64,000 nt of DNA from Patellaria atrata CBS 101060 (Eukaryota > Ascomycota > Dothideomycetes > Patellariales > Patellariaceae), in the NCBI GenBank assembly GCA_010093705.1, contig MU006107.1, forward strand, positions 418,031 to 482,030, in the 5' to 3' direction. The notes beneath the pieces were generated by a model. That model had not been told where the DNA came from and did not search any database. It worked only from the letters and a program-made list of their open reading frames with translations. Below, one piece after another: positions 60,088 through 64,000 of this stretch (positions are counted from its first letter, which is position 1; every line of letters starts with the position of its first letter). A program made the translations under genes and the position numbers.

Positions 60088-61114
60088 ATGGCATCAGCAA
60101 CTGGTATTCCTGATCAGAACCCTTCGACCATTGGTCGTGGTGAAGATGAGCCTTTGCTAGGAAGAGCAGGAGATGCCAGTCAACAGGAAGGAAAGCCGCT
60201 ATACTACAATCCTTTTCTAGGTGAGTGCCCTTACGCCCTCTACATGTTATTAAACAGATCAAAGGAAGCGCTAAAACTAAAGGCTTATGAAAGGTACTGC
60301 CGTGCTTGCTCAAGCAGGTATATGGATCGTACGTCCTCCTCCCCCCGAAAGATTTCCAACCCCCCCCCCCCCTCCCCTTCCCTTGGCCGAATAGCACTAA
60401 TAAGGATTTCCAGCTTTTAGGTATAGTCTGGGGCGGGATCTTCTCCCATGACTTGATACTCTTCTCGGCGCATCCTGTAAGTTAACAGCGTCTCTACAAT
60501 CCAGGCATTTCTTGTTTCCTCTGAACTCGTCACAGACGCTCACGCCTCACAGTTGCTCAATTCTGTAAGTACTTCAGCATACTACCATACATGTCATCGC
60601 ATCTGATCACGGACCCGTGCCATATAAGACCGGCATCCTCTTCAGCACTCAAGCCATTTTGCTCCTCCAACCTACCCATACTTCCTCCCAAAAGAGGTCC
60701 GGTACCTACGCCCACCTGATCTCCAACGATCTTGCCATCTTGCTACTCATCGCCGGCTTAATCGTCATCGAATACAACAAGTTCAGTCATGGTGGTGCTC
60801 ATTTCGAATCCCCTCATGCCGTCTTTGGCTTGATGACGTATATACTCCTCGCTCTTCAAGCCACCGTGGGTGTTACCATGTACTTCGTTCCGAGCCTGTA
60901 TGGCGGCATAGACAACGCGAAGAAAGCGTGGAAGTATCACCGTATGAGTGGCTACCTAACGTTATTGTTCATGCTCATGACCGTCGCGGCGGCGACACAG
61001 ACCACCTACAACATTGCAGTTCTGCATATCAACCTTTGGGCGGTGTTGGTTGCCGCCGTTTTGACGTGGATGGGAGTGCTGGCGCGAGTGAAAAAGCAGA
61101 AATTGGGTCTGTAA
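60088..61114 (+). CDS. Cytochrome b561-type membrane protein
   Basis: Five exons (60088-60220, 60294-60328, 60414-60476, 60553-60564, 60629-61114) join in phase to 242 residues. Exon 4 is just 12 nt and encodes LLNS. After a soluble start (DEPLLGRAG, PLYYNPFLG) there are six hydrophobic segments. Candidate heme-ligand histidines sit in FSAHPLLNS, YAHLISND, ESPHAVFGLM and KYHRMSGYL, one per central helix, as in the b561 core that carries electrons across membranes from ascorbate-like donors. No DOMON or other extra domain is fused. Intron 2 holds a 13-base C-run. Location (vacuole, plasma membrane) cannot be told. Confidence 0.88.
60360..60372 (+). repeat. Poly-C tract in intron 2
   Basis: Thirteen C in a row within the b561 gene intron, followed by CCTT-type pyrimidines before the TTTCCAG acceptor. 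It may act as part of a long polypyrimidine tract. Confidence 0.85.
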
Positions 61115-62810
61115 GTATGGTTATGTGTGGTTCTACGAAGACAGAAGAAGCGACTACAGGCATCTCTAGAGAAATACTCAGGTGGAATGCGAATGTGGTC
61201 CTCGAACCACAGATGAAGATACGGACGTGCTTAGCACTTATCCCCGATATCATATTGTCATGACACTATACCTCCGCGGATTGAGCACTATGCTATGTCC
61301 ACAGCTTCAACTGGAGCATCCTTTCTGCAAAATGCTGAAGTAGGATGCATAATGAATCTTTGTGTCAGAACGGCGCGTTTGATAGTATACCCTTCCGATT
61401 GATAGATGGATGTAAAGCACCGACCCTTTATGATCCAGAAATATCGGATAAACAGATCCCATCATATAGCTGGTCATCTCGTCGCTGACAAGCACTGATT
61501 TCTAAGCGTGCACCATTTCTTAAATGTGCAACGTAAGATCTTTCCAGTATATGGTTCGACAATATATCCACAAAAGATTTCACGCAACAGAGTCTGCACA
61601 TTAATACAAGAGCACCATACATTCATTTATTCATTGAAGGTATAAGGTGTGATGCGCAAGTCCACCCTATTGCAACTATGTCCCAGACTTGGGATGATCT
61701 GGATTCCAGTCTAAGCCAAATGGTGCCGAACCCACACGACGATATGCTAATGCCGCGTAGAACACCTAAATTCTCCCAATTCTCCCAGTCCGTAAATGCG
61801 TCTCCACTTCGAGCGTCCAGATATCCCTATATTTACAATGTCAAGTCTGTATGACTTTGACGAGAAGAAAATGATTTACAGGAAATAATAAGCACCCTGC
61901 CCTCGGAAAGGAAATTCGCCGAATGCAACATACGGTAAAAGATCCATACCACTCCTACGAGCGCGATGATAAACAAACAGCCCCTCCGGAAATGAACTGT
62001 GAACAGTCAAAACAGTAGGGGCTCCTCCGCGCCAACAAAACCGAAACTCCCTGCCACAACTACGGACAGGAACTGCAAACCCCCATTGGAGATTATCCAA
62101 TTGTTAAGGGCGTACCGAAAAAGACTATTGAGAACTTTGATGCGGTCGCCTGCACTACATCAACGGTACGAAATGATGCCGCAAAGTATGCTACAAGTAC
62201 AATTAGCCGACTTAATAAAGAGCTCATGCCTTATATCCACGATAAATGCGGTAACAGACAAAAGTGTCAAGGACCATGATCGAAAGTACTATAGAATAAG
62301 ACGCTGAAGCCACATATTCCAGGAAATTGCCCCGGACATCGGCTTCATACTGGGTATAAAGGTAAAAATAAGGTATAGGAAAAGGCGGGCACAAAAATGA
62401 TGTTAGAGAAAGAAGAGTCCGGATATGAGATTGAAGCGACCCGAAACAAGATACAGAGAAGATCAATCTGGAATTCCCCGTTCTGAGATTCTGTTAAATT
62501 CTAATAGAAAGTGCAGAATGATATATAGTGTCCCAAAGTTCGAATGTGGTAAAAAAATATAGTCATCGAGAGGAAAAGGCATGAGGATATAATATCGTGC
62601 GATATAAGATCATGTCTAAGGGTGCGTAAGCGCGGTCCAAGCGTTTAATATCCGGACGATAACGATAAATATAAGGAGTGGTGCATGCACCTCGTTGAAT
62701 TTAACCAGAATTTGACATTTCAGAAAATCCTAGTATGACGGCTCAAAACTTGTGTAAAAACGGTGGTATCAAGCGTTAAAATCGCACCAACACTCCTCAA
62801 CGAATCAGGA
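61115..62810. other. Tail-to-tail intergenic region, no supported gene
   Basis: About 1.7 kb between the b561-like stop and the stop of the partial gene at the right edge. AT-rich; frames up to about 100 codons have no features. Confidence 0.5.
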
Positions 62811-63730
62811 CTAGCGTTTTGGCGAAGACGGGGCTGATACCCTTTCAGGAGCTAGCGGTACGTATTGTGCTGTCCCTGGTTGTCGCAACTCCGCTTGGAC
62901 CGAATGTGCTTGACCGGTGCGGGTGCTGGTACTGATGTCACCACGATCGTGATGCTGGGCATGCCATTGCTGGCTCTGCTGATCTGGATGTTCCGAGATT
63001 GTATGACTGTATTGTCTGTTCGGATTAGGCTCGTAGCTACCTCTTGTGGAAGTGTCACTGCGAGTTCTAGTGTGTCCCCGTCGTCCCGGCGTTGACGCAG
63101 ATGAGGCGAGTTGAGAAAAGGAGGGAGATGTGTACTGGGGGGTTGAAGTTGGTAATGGAGCGGGTTGATGTGCTCCTTGTGCTTTCCTTTTCTTCGGAGA
63201 GCTGGCGTGTTCTGATTCAAATAGATGAGAAGATGCATGAGGGGAAGATCTCTGCACTGGAGCTTTACCTGAGGGTGTTGCAGGCGGATGATCTTTTGCT
63301 TTCTCCTTCTCGGATGAAGGGGGTACCCAGTGATGAAAATATATGTCTGGTGAAGGCGGATTCGGCTCCTGCGCGGCAGTATGCGTTTGGTGCAAGGGAT
63401 GAACTGCCGGAGGTATAGTTGGGGGTTGGTGGATCTGCATTTCGTTGGTTGTCAGACGCGGGAGCGTTGAGTGGGTTGACTTGGTACCGGAAAGTTGTTG
63501 GCCTACCAGACTAGATGCTCGAGTACGGTTTGCAGGGGACAGAGAGTATGCTGAACTTGCAAATGGGCCTGGTTGAGGAAGTGGAGCTGCCATCTGCTGT
63601 GTCGGAATTAAGGACGTACCGGGGACGGATTGGGGTGATGTCTGTGGACCCCCAAAAGCAGACGACTGGAGTACGTTGGCGATGCGGGATTCTCTCCTCA
63701 TTTCTGGAGATTGAGCTTGGTTGAGCGCCT

Positions 63731-63761
<31 letters not shown>

Positions 63762-64000
63762 AGCTGCCTGAAGTTGAGCGGCATATTGTTGGAGCCATTC
63801 GAGACTGACATTTGCAAGGTTTGCGCCCCCGATTCCAGCGAAAATCATCGGCACAAGGTGTGGCGGAACGCCGCCCTGCATCGATTCCCTTAACATTGCT
63901 TGCTCAATCCTCCGTTGCTCTAGCCGATACGACTCCTGCTGCGTCCTCAGATCTTCTTGCTTCATTTTCAGATCTTCTTGCCGCGTCTTTTCTTCCTCTT
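62811..64000 (-). CDS. Gln/Ser/Pro-rich protein, 3' part (runs off right edge)
   Basis: An open frame of about 396 codons reaches the right edge with no stop, ending at TAG 62811-62813 after SAPSSPKR. It begins in a charged coiled coil (TRQEDLKMKQEDLRTQQES, RLEQRRIEQAMLRE), passes a short hydrophobic helical part (VPPHLVPMIFAGIGG, SLEWLQQYAAQL) and a run of about 11 Gln, then becomes Ser/Pro/His-rich with several Arg-Ser and Ser-Pro sites and a basic SSPKKRKAQG stretch that could be a nuclear signal. I do not recognise the family; the informative N-terminus is outside the window. A nuclear regulator is a guess. Confidence 0.8.
63728..63764. repeat. CAG/CAA polyglutamine repeat
   Basis: A (CTG/TTG)n tract read on the minus strand as mixed CAG and CAA codons, encoding about 11 glutamines after LQAA. 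Mixed codons suggest selection for the amino acid rather than simple slippage. Confidence 0.9.

Noticed and set aside
1-64000. Search for LTR, virus-like or DNA transposon remnants
   Set aside because: I saw no reverse transcriptase, integrase, capsid or transposase peptide and no long terminal repeats.

Overview
The window is nuclear DNA of a filamentous ascomycete (Pezizomycotina). Genes are single copy and spaced by 0.2-3 kb, and are cut by short spliceosomal introns (about 40-136 nt, mostly 47-65) with GTAAGT/GTAYGT-type donors and YAG acceptors. Conserved products include a long PAS hybrid histidine kinase, HymA/Hym1, a DUF3824 protein and a Zn2Cys6 regulator. A Leotiomycete/Helotiales-like fungus is my best guess, but that placement is inference. 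I saw no rRNA, tRNA, CRISPR, virus-like element or intact transposon.

Layout. Left edge to 19 kb: the 5' part of an F-BAR endocytic adaptor (Syp1/FCHO-like, minus); divergent to it a CAK/Csk1-type kinase; HymA (Mo25-like); a 2042-residue hybrid histidine kinase; tail-to-tail with it the AP-1 beta adaptin; a DEK_C + HIRIP3-like chromatin protein; and a small cysteine-rich secreted protein whose parts lie in two frames. 19-31 kb is the more accessory part: a decayed DHA1-type MFS transporter gene, a 1222-residue protein of unknown function with a Cys/His-rich N-terminus, an intact DHA2-type MFS transporter and a Zn2Cys6 transcription factor. 33-44 kb: trehalose-6-phosphate synthase, a DUF3824 SR-rich glycine-zipper-repeat protein, a possible small unrecognised gene, and an acyltransferase-3 membrane enzyme.

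43.8-61 kb is a block of core genes: RAD3/XPD helicase (minus) head-to-head with the LTN1/RKR1 listerin ubiquitin ligase (plus), then RPA190 (RNA polymerase I largest subunit, minus) head-to-head with PRP3 (U4/U6 snRNP, plus), then a cytochrome-b561-type membrane protein. The right edge holds the 3' part of a Gln/Ser/Pro-rich protein that leaves the window.

Several genes relate by function although nothing shows a cluster: Syp1-like and AP-1 act in membrane traffic; the Csk1-like kinase and RAD3 both bear on CDK7/TFIIH biology; HymA belongs to the RAM/Orb6 polarity pathway; the histidine kinase and TPS1 are stress-linked. The only cluster-like pairing is the Zn2Cys6 factor next to the intact MFS transporter. 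Splice sites were placed by eye, using reading phase and family conservation.
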